Below, in pieces: positions 7,993 to 15,197 of a DNA stretch of 64,000 bases. The position numbers and the translations under genes were made by a program. The stretch is from Lentisphaeria bacterium (GTDB lineage: Bacteria > Verrucomicrobiota > Lentisphaeria > Victivallales > Victivallaceae), in NCBI GenBank assembly GCA_018265615.1, contig JABLYX010000004.1:62001-126000 (forward strand). Reading direction: 5' to 3'. The notes below the pieces were generated by a model, which worked only from the letters and a program-made list of their open reading frames with translations, was not told where the DNA came from and did not search any database. Position 1 is the stretch's first letter. Every line of letters starts with the position of its first letter.

Positions 7993-9795
7993 TCAGGTGA
8001 TTCCGAGTTTTTCCGCCGCGGCGCGGTACGCCTCCCTGCCGTGGGCGTGGTGCCAGAGTACGTCCGGCGGCGGAGCCTTGCGGTCCGTGCCCATGAGCTC
8101 CGTCCAGAATGCGAAGCCTTCATGTTCCCGTCCGGGATCGTACAGCTTGCAATAGCGCTCGAACGGTTCGCTGTTCCACCTGCCGGCCAGGAGTTTCGCC
8201 TGTCCGTGCAGGAACCGTTCGACGAAGCAGGCTCCGGCCGGGGCTGCCTCCCGGATGGCGGGCGCCGCTTCGAGCCATGCCGGGACGTACATTCCCATGC
8301 ACTCGGTCCGGAAGCCGAGGTTTTCGGTGATGGTCCAGCTTGAGAAGGTGACGGCGTTCGAGATCCGTGCGAGGGTTTCCAGCCCGTTCCTCCACTCGCG
8401 CAGCGGCAGGAATCGGCGAGAGAATTTCACCAGGAGGCTGATTCCGCTGCGGTTTGCCCATTCGAGTCCGGCGCAGAAGATCCGGAGGTCTCCCGCGCGA
8501 TGCCCGTACCGCCGCGGCAGGCTCAGGAATTCCGCGCCGTATTTCCTGCAGATCGCCGGAAGCGCCGGATCGCCGGAATGGTCGTCGACCACGAGTGCCG
8601 GGAGCGGGTTGAAGCGCGCGAGCGCCGCAAGCTGCAGCTCGACGTGGAATGCGGAGCCGCAGGTGCCGATGACGACCCCCATGCCGATTTTTTCCGGATA
8701 GAGGTTGCCCGCACTCGCGGCGGCTTCGTACCGGGAGGGCTCCGGAAAGCGGGCCGGAAGCCAGTCGGCCGCTCCCGCTTCGAATCCGGCGTCATTGTAG
8801 CCGAGGAAAAGCCGCCCGGCGAGGCTGACCGGCGAAAAAGAGCCCCTTTCCGCCGTCGCTTTGATCTGCCGCATCGGGACGCTCTCTTTCACCCCGTAAC
8901 GGTTCAGATAGAGGGAGATGTAGCAGAGTCCGGCCCCGGAGAAAAAGTCGAACTCCGATTCGAGCGCGAGGTAGTTCCGCCTGTTGAACCGGACCGGCGT
9001 ATGCGCTTCGAAGTTGACCGCCGGATACCCTTTCGACTGCAGGGCTTCGCCGGTCTGGCGCAGCGAACGGTGCCAGACGCGCGCGTCGTCGGCGCCGGAG
9101 TAGCCGAGCAGGCCGTCGCTTCGGGCCGCAACCGGCAGATCCGCGACGGCGAGCGGGGCGAGCAGCACATTGTCGTCGGCCCAGAAGATCACCTCATCCG
9201 CGACCTCCGGGGTCCGGAATGCTGCGGTGATTGCGCAGTGAATGTTCATCTGCTTGCGCGGCCGGGTGTCCTCGCAGCGGATATATCCGTATCCGCGGAA
9301 TCCGGACGGAGGCCGGGCGGAGACGATCCAGATTTTCCGGTATCCCCTGAGGTGGCGCTCGATCGACCGGAGCGCGAACCGGAGTTCGAGGTTCCCGCGC
9401 TTCGAACCGTCCGCGCGCAGCGGGATCAGGATGTCGACGGGGTTCGGCCGTGAACAGCGGCAGGCGGAAACCGGCTGCTCGCCGCGGGAGTCGTAGAGGC
9501 CGCGTTTGTGCCTGGCGTCGACCGAACAGGCGATCTTCTCGAGCAGCCGGATCATCTCCGGCGTGACGTCCGTTCTGAGCCCGTCCGGGGTGGCTTTCAA
9601 TCTCTGGATGCGGATCAGCCGGGAGATGGCCGGGTCGATTCCGCTGATCTGCTCCTGTGCTTCGTTCAGGTTGCCGATCAGGTAGAAACGGTATTCCGGT
9701 GTATCGTAGCCGTTGCGGATTTCCCGCGCGATCACTGCTGCCGAGGCGAGGTGCTTGAGGCAGCACTGGATGCAGTTGTGCCGGTTGATCAGCAT
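7993..9795 (-). CDS. Stealth-like and GT-A-like double glycosyltransferase with Cys/His-rich N-terminus
   Basis: 600 residues from the ATG at 9795, preceded by TGGGGGA and overlapping the upstream stop by 7 bases, so translation is probably coupled. Residues 1-110 hold a compact module (HNCIQCCLKHLASAAVIARE, GYDTPEYRF). Residues 145-270 resemble Stealth phosphotransferases (RFALRSIERHLRGYRKIWIV; then ADEVIFWADDNVLLAPL). The last 220 residues resemble a second GT-A fold (VVIGTCGSAFHVELQLAALARF, LVVDDHSGDP). No signal peptide or membrane helix is evident, so it is presumably cytoplasmic. With the repeat protein upstream it could modify surface glycans or that protein; phage or tail-region origin is an alternative. 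Confidence 0.65.
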   Translation of the reverse strand: MLINRHNCIQCCLKHLASAAVIAREIRNGYDTPEYRFYLIGNLNEAQEQISGIDPAISRLIRIQRLKATPDGLRTDVTPEMIRLLEKIACSVDARHKRGLYDSRGEQPVSACRCSRPNPVDILIPLRADGSKRGNLELRFALRSIERHLRGYRKIWIVSARPPSGFRGYGYIRCEDTRPRKQMNIHCAITAAFRTPEVADEVIFWADDNVLLAPLAVADLPVAARSDGLLGYSGADDARVWHRSLRQTGEALQSKGYPAVNFEAHTPVRFNRRNYLALESEFDFFSGAGLCYISLYLNRYGVKESVPMRQIKATAERGSFSPVSLAGRLFLGYNDAGFEAGAADWLPARFPEPSRYEAAASAGNLYPEKIGMGVVIGTCGSAFHVELQLAALARFNPLPALVVDDHSGDPALPAICRKYGAEFLSLPRRYGHRAGDLRIFCAGLEWANRSGISLLVKFSRRFLPLREWRNGLETLARISNAVTFSSWTITENLGFRTECMGMYVPAWLEAAPAIREAAPAGACFVERFLHGQAKLLAGRWNSEPFERYCKLYDPGREHEGFAFWTELMGTDRKAPPPDVLWHHAHGREAYRAAAEKLGIT

Positions 9796-10997
9796 GAATC
9801 CCCCAGGTGCAGTTCGTTGTATTCGTCGATGAGCCCCTGATCGACGTCGAGCCGGCTGTCGAACGGCCCTTCGATCATGACCACGCCTGTCCACTCCGCG
9901 ATCGGCCTGGCCGCAGTGGGCGGCGCCGGCTCCGGCGGAAAACCGATCGCGCCGCCTTTGGCCATGTAATATCCGATTGTCCCGGAATAATTTTCCAGCC
10001 CGGAGTCGGGGTGGCAGCGATAACGGATGCAGTCGGCGACCAGATACCATTTGTCGGGATCGTATTCTCCGCCCGGGGTGTCGCCGCTGAAGGATGGTTC
10101 GGTGCCGGAGTATGACGGTTCACCGCTGTCGGAGGGTTCCGGCTCCGGCCCGGGTTCAGAACCGGACGGTTCGCCGCTGTCGGAGGGTTCCGGCTCCGGT
10201 CCGGGCTCCGAGGCCGACGGGTCACCGCTGTCGGACGGCTCGGGTTCCGGTTCAGAACCCGACGGTTCACCGCCTGAGCCGGACCCCTCTCCTGTGGAAG
10301 AGGAGTCTGCGGAACTCGGTTCTCCGCTGCCGGAACCCTCGCCGGAACCCTCGCCGGAACCCTCGCCGGAACCGGAGTCCATCGTACTGCTGCCGTAGTA
10401 GTTCATGATTACGCCGCTCGGTTCGCCGGAGTTCAGCTGGGTGACGGAGAAGCCGCCGCCGGTGCCGTCGCATTCGATCTCCGCCAGGGGAATGTAGATG
10501 GTTCCCTCTTCCACTTCCGGGGATTTGGTCAGGACATGGTAGCGGCTCGAGAACGACACCCGGCCGCCGCCCGACTCCGGATAGCTGTTGCTGTCGCCGC
10601 CGCGGTGCGCCGAAATCTGGAGGAAGACCGTCGAATGCCCCTCCGGAATCGAGAGGCTGAGGGTGGGCGGCACCGAGACGCGCAGCCGCCGGGCGCCGAT
10701 TTTGAGTTCGCCCTCGCCGTCCTTGTCCTCCTCCCTGAAATAGTGGATCCGGTCGATGGACACATGCCCCGCGCTGCTGGTCAGCGACTCCTCGTACGGC
10801 AGTCTGCCGTCCACGACCTGAATCGCCCGGATCGGGCTGGTGACCATGTAGTTCGGATAAGGGCGGACCATGAAAAATCCGTGGTATGCGGCAGCGGAGG
10901 ATGCAACCGCATTGATGCGGTATCCGTCCGGCAGCGCCTCCACCGCGATGTTGCTGCCGCCCGTGATCCGGGGGTAGCCGGAATACTCTTCCTGCAT
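9789..10997 (-). CDS. Ser/Gly/Glu/Pro repeat protein, possible fibre or surface protein
   Basis: 402 residues from the ATG at 10997 (AAAGGAGG upstream; the ATG at 11087 lies in the neighbouring flavoprotein gene). The N-terminal 200 residues look beta-rich and lack a signal peptide or membrane helix. Residues 205-325 are low complexity: GSGE repeats, then 17-residue units such as SEPGPEPEPSDSGEP. A short C-terminal domain of about 80 residues follows. It overlaps the glycosyltransferase gene by 7 bases. Acidic serine-rich linkers are common in glycosylated surface and tail-fibre proteins, so it may be the substrate of that enzyme. No family was recognised. Confidence 0.65.
   Translation of the reverse strand: MQEEYSGYPRITGGSNIAVEALPDGYRINAVASSAAAYHGFFMVRPYPNYMVTSPIRAIQVVDGRLPYEESLTSSAGHVSIDRIHYFREEDKDGEGELKIGARRLRVSVPPTLSLSIPEGHSTVFLQISAHRGGDSNSYPESGGGRVSFSSRYHVLTKSPEVEEGTIYIPLAEIECDGTGGGFSVTQLNSGEPSGVIMNYYGSSTMDSGSGEGSGEGSGEGSGSGEPSSADSSSTGEGSGSGGEPSGSEPEPEPSDSGDPSASEPGPEPEPSDSGEPSGSEPGPEPEPSDSGEPSYSGTEPSFSGDTPGGEYDPDKWYLVADCIRYRCHPDSGLENYSGTIGYYMAKGGAIGFPPEPAPPTAARPIAEWTGVVMIEGPFDSRLDVDQGLIDEYNELHLGDSC
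10085..10380. repeat. Tandem repeats within the Ser/Gly/Glu/Pro protein gene
   Basis: Two periodicities are visible. From about 10110 to 10280 a unit near 51 bp (17 codons) is repeated roughly three times with small changes. From about 10325 to 10375 the 12-mer CGGAACCCTCGC recurs three to four times, encoding GSGE. Both are multiples of three, so changes in copy number would keep the frame. Confidence 0.8.
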
Positions 10998-11058
10998 GGG
11001 AAAGCCTCCTTTCAAGTTGCTTTGAGAAAGGAGGCCGTTGTCAACCTTTGAGGAGAAA

Positions 11059-12297
11059 TCACGCTTTGGCGGCAGAGTTCCCCGCAAGGCGGCCGGAGCT
11101 TACGGCCCACTGAATGTTGTAGCCGCCGCAGGGCGCGCCGACGTCGAGCATTTCTCCTGAGAAGAAGAGGCCCGCCGCGATCCGGCTGGAGAGCGTCCCG
11201 GCGTTGACTTCTGCCGGAGGGACGCCTCCGGCGGTCGCCATCGCCTTGTTCCAGCCGTCGGTTCCGCTGATGCGCAGCGGATAACCGGCGAGCGCGGCAG
11301 TGAGCCGGTCGCGCTCCTCCGCCCGCAGCTGCGCGGCGCACCTCTCCTCCGGCACGGCGGCGGCTTCACACAGCGCATGGACGAACGCCGTCGGAAAACC
11401 GGTGCAAAGCAGGCTTTTCAGCTGCTTTTTCCCGGAATGCTTCTGCCAGGCGGCGAAACGTTCCCGGTACTCCTCCGGCGTCCGGCTCTCCCAGCTGCAC
11501 TCCAGGACGGCTTTTCCGGTTTCGGCGAGCTGCCGGGCGGCACTGCCCGAAAGGTCGAGCACCGCCGGGCCGGAGACACCGGTGTGCGTGAAAATGAGCT
11601 CGCCGCGCCCCGAGAGCTTTTTGCCGAACCGGGTCGTTGCGTCGGAGAGAATCACGCCCGGCAGTCCGGCGGCCCACGGTTCGGCGGCTTTCAGCCCGAC
11701 CAGCGCGGGAACGGGAGAGACGACCGCGTGGCCCGCCTGCCGGGCCAGCTCATAACCGCTGCCGCGTCCGCCGAGCGCCGGATATCCCATCCCTCCGCAG
11801 GCGAGGATGACCCGCCCTGTTTCGAACCGCATATCCGGGGCGGCGGCTCCGCAGACGGCCCCGTTCCGCAGCAGCAGTGTACCGATCGCGCAGTCCGGCA
11901 GGAGCCTGACGCCGAGTGTCCGGCAACGGCCGAGAAAGGCGTCGAGCACATCTCCGGCCCGCATCGATTTCGGGAAACAGTGAAAGCCGTCCGGCGCAGT
12001 GAGCGGCACGCCGAGATTGGAGAGAAAAGTTTTCAGCATCTCCGGCGGGTACGCGAAAAGCGCCGGGCGCACGAAACGGAAACCGCACAGGAAGCGGCGC
12101 GCGAACGTGTCCGGGGGCAGCAGGTTCGTCACATTACATTTCCCCGACCCCGAGGCGAGAAGCTTGCGTCCGGGGGAGGGGAGGCATTCGGCGACGGCGA
12201 CATCAAGGCCGGATTCAGCAGCGGCAATCGCCGCCGAGAGCCCGGCCGGGCCGCCGCCGACCACGAGACAGCCGCAGGTGATCACTCTTTCCGGCAT
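11059..12297 (-). CDS. HI0933-family flavoprotein (BaiN/RdsA-like oxidoreductase)
   Basis: 412 residues, the usual length of the family. The N-terminal dinucleotide fold is VVGGGPAGLSAAIAAAESG, followed by the signature GRKLLASGSGKCNVTN, both hallmarks of HI0933-type FAD proteins. The C-terminal GGVPPAEVNAGTLSSRIAAGLFFSGEMLDV is also typical, and family members bind FAD near such a segment. It is soluble and probably cytoplasmic. Some relatives reduce flavins or bile acids, but for most the substrate is unknown. The ribosome binding site is weak. It lies 27 bp downstream of the repeat-domain protein gene, with no clear functional link to either neighbour. Confidence 0.88.
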   Translation of the reverse strand: MPERVITCGCLVVGGGPAGLSAAIAAAESGLDVAVAECLPSPGRKLLASGSGKCNVTNLLPPDTFARRFLCGFRFVRPALFAYPPEMLKTFLSNLGVPLTAPDGFHCFPKSMRAGDVLDAFLGRCRTLGVRLLPDCAIGTLLLRNGAVCGAAAPDMRFETGRVILACGGMGYPALGGRGSGYELARQAGHAVVSPVPALVGLKAAEPWAAGLPGVILSDATTRFGKKLSGRGELIFTHTGVSGPAVLDLSGSAARQLAETGKAVLECSWESRTPEEYRERFAAWQKHSGKKQLKSLLCTGFPTAFVHALCEAAAVPEERCAAQLRAEERDRLTAALAGYPLRISGTDGWNKAMATAGGVPPAEVNAGTLSSRIAAGLFFSGEMLDVGAPCGGYNIQWAVSSGRLAGNSAAKA

Positions 12298-12324
12298 GGC
12301 GGAATTTTTTCTGTCATACGCATG

Positions 12325-13368
12325 TCAGCGGGTCAGATAGATTTTTCCGATCGCGACCGTCCCCGCGCCGCTGTTGGCCGGGTAATCCACGGAGAAGCCC
12401 GTGAGGCGGACCGGAAAGTCGAACTTGCGGTTCTTGTCGCCGCCCCAGGAGCCGGCGTTCGGAGCGCCGCTCCGATCGATGCGCACCGGCACGAGATGCC
12501 ATCCCGGCTTCAGGTCATTGGTGGAAAGCGGGAACTGGAACGTTTCGCCGTTTTTGTCGGTGAGCCGCATATTCAGGCGCTTCCCCTTGAAATTGTCCGG
12601 AATCAGGAGCTCCACGTCAAACCGCGCCGAATCGAATTCATCGACGGCGGGAGTCGCTTTCTGGAACGAGAATTCGAGCCAGCGCCAGCCGGCGGAGTCC
12701 CAGTTCAGCCGGAGCAGCCGCTTTCCGTCGAGCTCCTCGACACCGGCGGACTGCCGCCGCTCAGTCGCGCGGCCGACGCTGACCGGAATCGCGGCGGCGT
12801 CGGCAATGAGCTCGCCCGCTTCAAGCGGAGCCGGAGTGAATTCGACCTTGCCGATCCAGAGCTCTCCCTCGCCCTGTTTGCGGTTGAAGTCGACGGAGAG
12901 CCCGGAGGCTTTGGCCGGGAAGTCGATTCTGCCGTTCTTCTTCGTTCCCCATGAGACGGGGTGAACGCTTTTGAGCTGCTGCCGCAGTACCTGTCTGCCG
13001 GGCTTGAGCTGCTGGGGCGGGAACATATATTGGAAGGTCTCCCCCTGAGAGTCGGAGATGCGGAAATTGAGCTTGGCGACCGGGGCGTTCTCCGGCACGA
13101 AGACTTCGGCCGTCAATTCGCCCTCCTTGAATTCCGGCAGCGGAACCGGCTTGGCCAGACTGAACTCAAGGTAGTTCGCGGCGGAACAATCCCATTTCAT
13201 ATGCAGCATGGGGTTGCCGTCCGGTCCCTGTTCCGTGACGATGGACTGGCGGCGCTTTTCCGCCTGATGCACATTGAGCGGAATGTTTCCGGCCGCAGGG
13301 TCGAGGACCGGTGCGGCGAGGACAAGGACAGGAAGCAGGAAAACAGTGCAGAACAGCGGACGATTCAT
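12325..13368 (-). CDS. Secreted protein with two tandem beta-sandwich-like domains
   Basis: 347 residues from the ATG at 13368 (AGGAGGTGTC just upstream; the ATG at 13437 lacks such a site). A signal peptide (MNRPLFCTVFLLPVLVLAAP) is followed by two copies of one domain of about 160 residues. Matching segments are EKRRQSIVTEQ and ERRQSAGVEE, YLEFSLAKPVP and WLEFSFQKATP, LNFRISDSQGETFQ and LNMRLTDKNGETFQ, VSWGTKKNGRIDFP and GSWGGDKNRKFDFP, ELWIGKVEF and TVAIGKIYL. The pattern resembles carbohydrate-binding jelly rolls, so polysaccharide binding outside the cell is a reasonable guess. No catalytic motif is seen. Confidence 0.78.
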   Translation of the reverse strand: MNRPLFCTVFLLPVLVLAAPVLDPAAGNIPLNVHQAEKRRQSIVTEQGPDGNPMLHMKWDCSAANYLEFSLAKPVPLPEFKEGELTAEVFVPENAPVAKLNFRISDSQGETFQYMFPPQQLKPGRQVLRQQLKSVHPVSWGTKKNGRIDFPAKASGLSVDFNRKQGEGELWIGKVEFTPAPLEAGELIADAAAIPVSVGRATERRQSAGVEELDGKRLLRLNWDSAGWRWLEFSFQKATPAVDEFDSARFDVELLIPDNFKGKRLNMRLTDKNGETFQFPLSTNDLKPGWHLVPVRIDRSGAPNAGSWGGDKNRKFDFPVRLTGFSVDYPANSGAGTVAIGKIYLTR

Positions 13369-13396
13369 ATGACACCTCCTCAGGTTACGGTAGAGG

Positions 13397-13425
13397 AATA
13401 TAACCTCCGGCCCCGGATAAGTCAA
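13397..13425 (-). promoter_or_regulatory. Promoter of the two-domain secreted protein
   Basis: On the minus strand TTGACT (13420-13425) and TATATT (13397-13402) are separated by 17 bases, 29 bases upstream of the ATG at 13368. It follows directly after the terminator of the decarboxylase operon. Confidence 0.6.
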
Positions 13426-13437
13426 ACTGGGAGCCAT

Positions 13438-13472
13438 AAAAAACGCCGCGGCGAATTCTGTTCGCCGCGGCG
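13438..13472 (-). terminator. Intrinsic terminator of the birA-oad operon
   Basis: A perfect 12-bp GC-rich stem (13444-13455 with 13461-13472, loop TTCTG) is followed on the minus strand by six T residues (13438-13443). It starts 21 bp after the oadB stop codon. Confidence 0.85.
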
Positions 13473-13492
13473 CCGGAAGCTCTGCAACCCGG

Positions 13493-15193
13493 TCAGATCA
13501 GGTGCTTGAGCATGTTGAGCAGCACACCCGCCGCAACCGCTGAGCCGATCACGCCGGAGACGTTCGGTCCCATCGCGTGCATCAGCAGGAAGTTCTGCGG
13601 ATTCGCCTCAAGGCCGACCTTGTTCGCCACGCGGGCCGCCATCGGTACCGCGGAGACGCCGGCCGCACCGATCAGCGGGTTGATCGGCTCCTTGCTGATA
13701 AGGTTCATGATCTTCGCGAAGATCACGCCCGCGGCTGTGCCGATGCTGAACGCGACCGCGCCCAGGAACAGGATGCCCAGCGTCTGGACCGACAGGAACT
13801 GATCCGCCGAAAGCTTCGAGCCGACCGCGATCCCGAGGAAGATCGTGACGATGTTGATGAGCGCGTTCTGGGCGGTCTGGTTCAGGCGTTCGACCACGCC
13901 GCACTCACGCATCAGGTTGCCGAGCATCAGCATGCCGATCAGCGGAGCCGCATCCGGCAGCAGGAACGCGCAGAGCAGCGTAATGAGCAGCGGGAAACAG
14001 ATCTTCTCGAGCTTGCCGACCGTGCGGAGCTGCTTCATCTGGATCTTGCGCTCTTCTTTGGTCGTGAAGAGCTTCATGATCGGCGGCTGGATGATCGGAA
14101 CGAGGGCCATGTAGCTGTAGGCCGCCACGGCGACCGCGCCGAGCAGTTTCGGGGAGAGCTTGCTCGTGAGGTAGATCGACGTCGGGCCGTCCGCACCGCC
14201 GATGATGCCGATGCTGGCCGCGTCGAGGATGCTGAAGTTGATCGACGGGATCCACATTGTCAGCAGCAGCGCGCCGAGAAGCGCGGAGAAGATGCCGAAC
14301 TGGGCCGCGCCGCCGAGCAGCGCTGTCTTCGGGTTCGCGATCAGCGGGCCGAAGTCGGTCATCGCGCCGACGCCCATGAAGATCAGCAGCGGGAACACGC
14401 CCGAGTTGATGCCCACTTCGAACACCATGCCCTGCAGTCCGTCCGGACCGGCGATGCCGGCCAGCGGAATGTTCGCGAGCAGCGCGCCGAAACCGATCGG
14501 CAGCAGCAGCAGCGGCTCGAATTCCTTCACAATCGCGAGGTAGATCAGCACGAGCGCCACGACCATCATGAGCACGCGGCCGAGGCCGAGGATCCAGGTC
14601 GACTGGAAATCACTGCCGGTCTGGGTGATGATGTCGTAGATGCCGGTGCTCTGCCAGAGCCCCTTGAGGGCGGCTCCCCAGTCAGGCAGGTCACCGCCGG
14701 CGGCGGTCGCGTTGCTGACCGAATCGTGCGCGAGTTCAATCGGCTGGAAGACCGCGATCACGGTTCCCTGCTTCACGGAGGAGGAGGGCTTGAAGTCCGG
14801 ATTGAGCTTGGCGACTCTCGCCGCCATATCGATCTTGACCTTGCCTTTGCTGCGCCCTTCCGGGACCACGACCATCATTTCGCGGCCCGGGGTGACTTTC
14901 TGGTTGTTCGCGATGGAGAGCGAGTTTACGATGCCCGGCTTCTCCCACTCATAGACCATGTAACGCAGCTGCGTCACCGGATCGATGTACCAGCCGAAGA
15001 GATCGTCGCTGGAGGTTTCGACCTTGAGTGCGTTCGCGGGCAGCTTGAGCTCCACGTCTTTCGAGACGCTCTTCACGGCTTCCCGGAGCTGGTCGGCCGC
15101 GGGGGCCGCCGGAACGGTCGGCTCCGGGGCGGCCATCAGAGCCCCGGCGAAAAGCGCGAGGCAGACAGCGGTAAAAAGTTTCACTTTTCGCAT
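13493..15193 (-). CDS. oadB: Na+-translocating decarboxylase beta subunit with N-terminal extension
   Basis: 566 residues. The C-terminal 375 residues match the OadB/GcdB/MmdB family of membrane carboxybiotin decarboxylases that pump Na+, with GVGAMTDFGPLIANP, GIIGGADGPTSIYL and many hydrophobic helices. Family members are usually about 375-430 residues. Here a signal peptide (residues 1-21) and about 150 extra residues precede the first membrane helix, so a periplasmic domain is likely. The gene starts 4 bp after oadA, with GGAGAAG upstream. It forms a complex with the oadA and oadG products. Whether the substrate is oxaloacetate, methylmalonyl-CoA or glutaconyl-CoA depends on the alpha subunit. 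Confidence 0.9.
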   Translation of the reverse strand: MRKVKLFTAVCLALFAGALMAAPEPTVPAAPAADQLREAVKSVSKDVELKLPANALKVETSSDDLFGWYIDPVTQLRYMVYEWEKPGIVNSLSIANNQKVTPGREMMVVVPEGRSKGKVKIDMAARVAKLNPDFKPSSSVKQGTVIAVFQPIELAHDSVSNATAAGGDLPDWGAALKGLWQSTGIYDIITQTGSDFQSTWILGLGRVLMMVVALVLIYLAIVKEFEPLLLLPIGFGALLANIPLAGIAGPDGLQGMVFEVGINSGVFPLLIFMGVGAMTDFGPLIANPKTALLGGAAQFGIFSALLGALLLTMWIPSINFSILDAASIGIIGGADGPTSIYLTSKLSPKLLGAVAVAAYSYMALVPIIQPPIMKLFTTKEERKIQMKQLRTVGKLEKICFPLLITLLCAFLLPDAAPLIGMLMLGNLMRECGVVERLNQTAQNALINIVTIFLGIAVGSKLSADQFLSVQTLGILFLGAVAFSIGTAAGVIFAKIMNLISKEPINPLIGAAGVSAVPMAARVANKVGLEANPQNFLLMHAMGPNVSGVIGSAVAAGVLLNMLKHLI

Positions 15194-15197
15194 TCTG

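Noticed and set aside
10085..10380. CRISPR-like repeated pattern
   Set aside because: The units are contiguous, codon-aligned and encode a low-complexity linker; there are no unique spacers.
9789..10997. Definite prophage tail region
   Set aside because: Only two genes hint at it; no capsid, terminase, integrase or attachment sites are present, and ordinary chromosomal genes lie on both sides.
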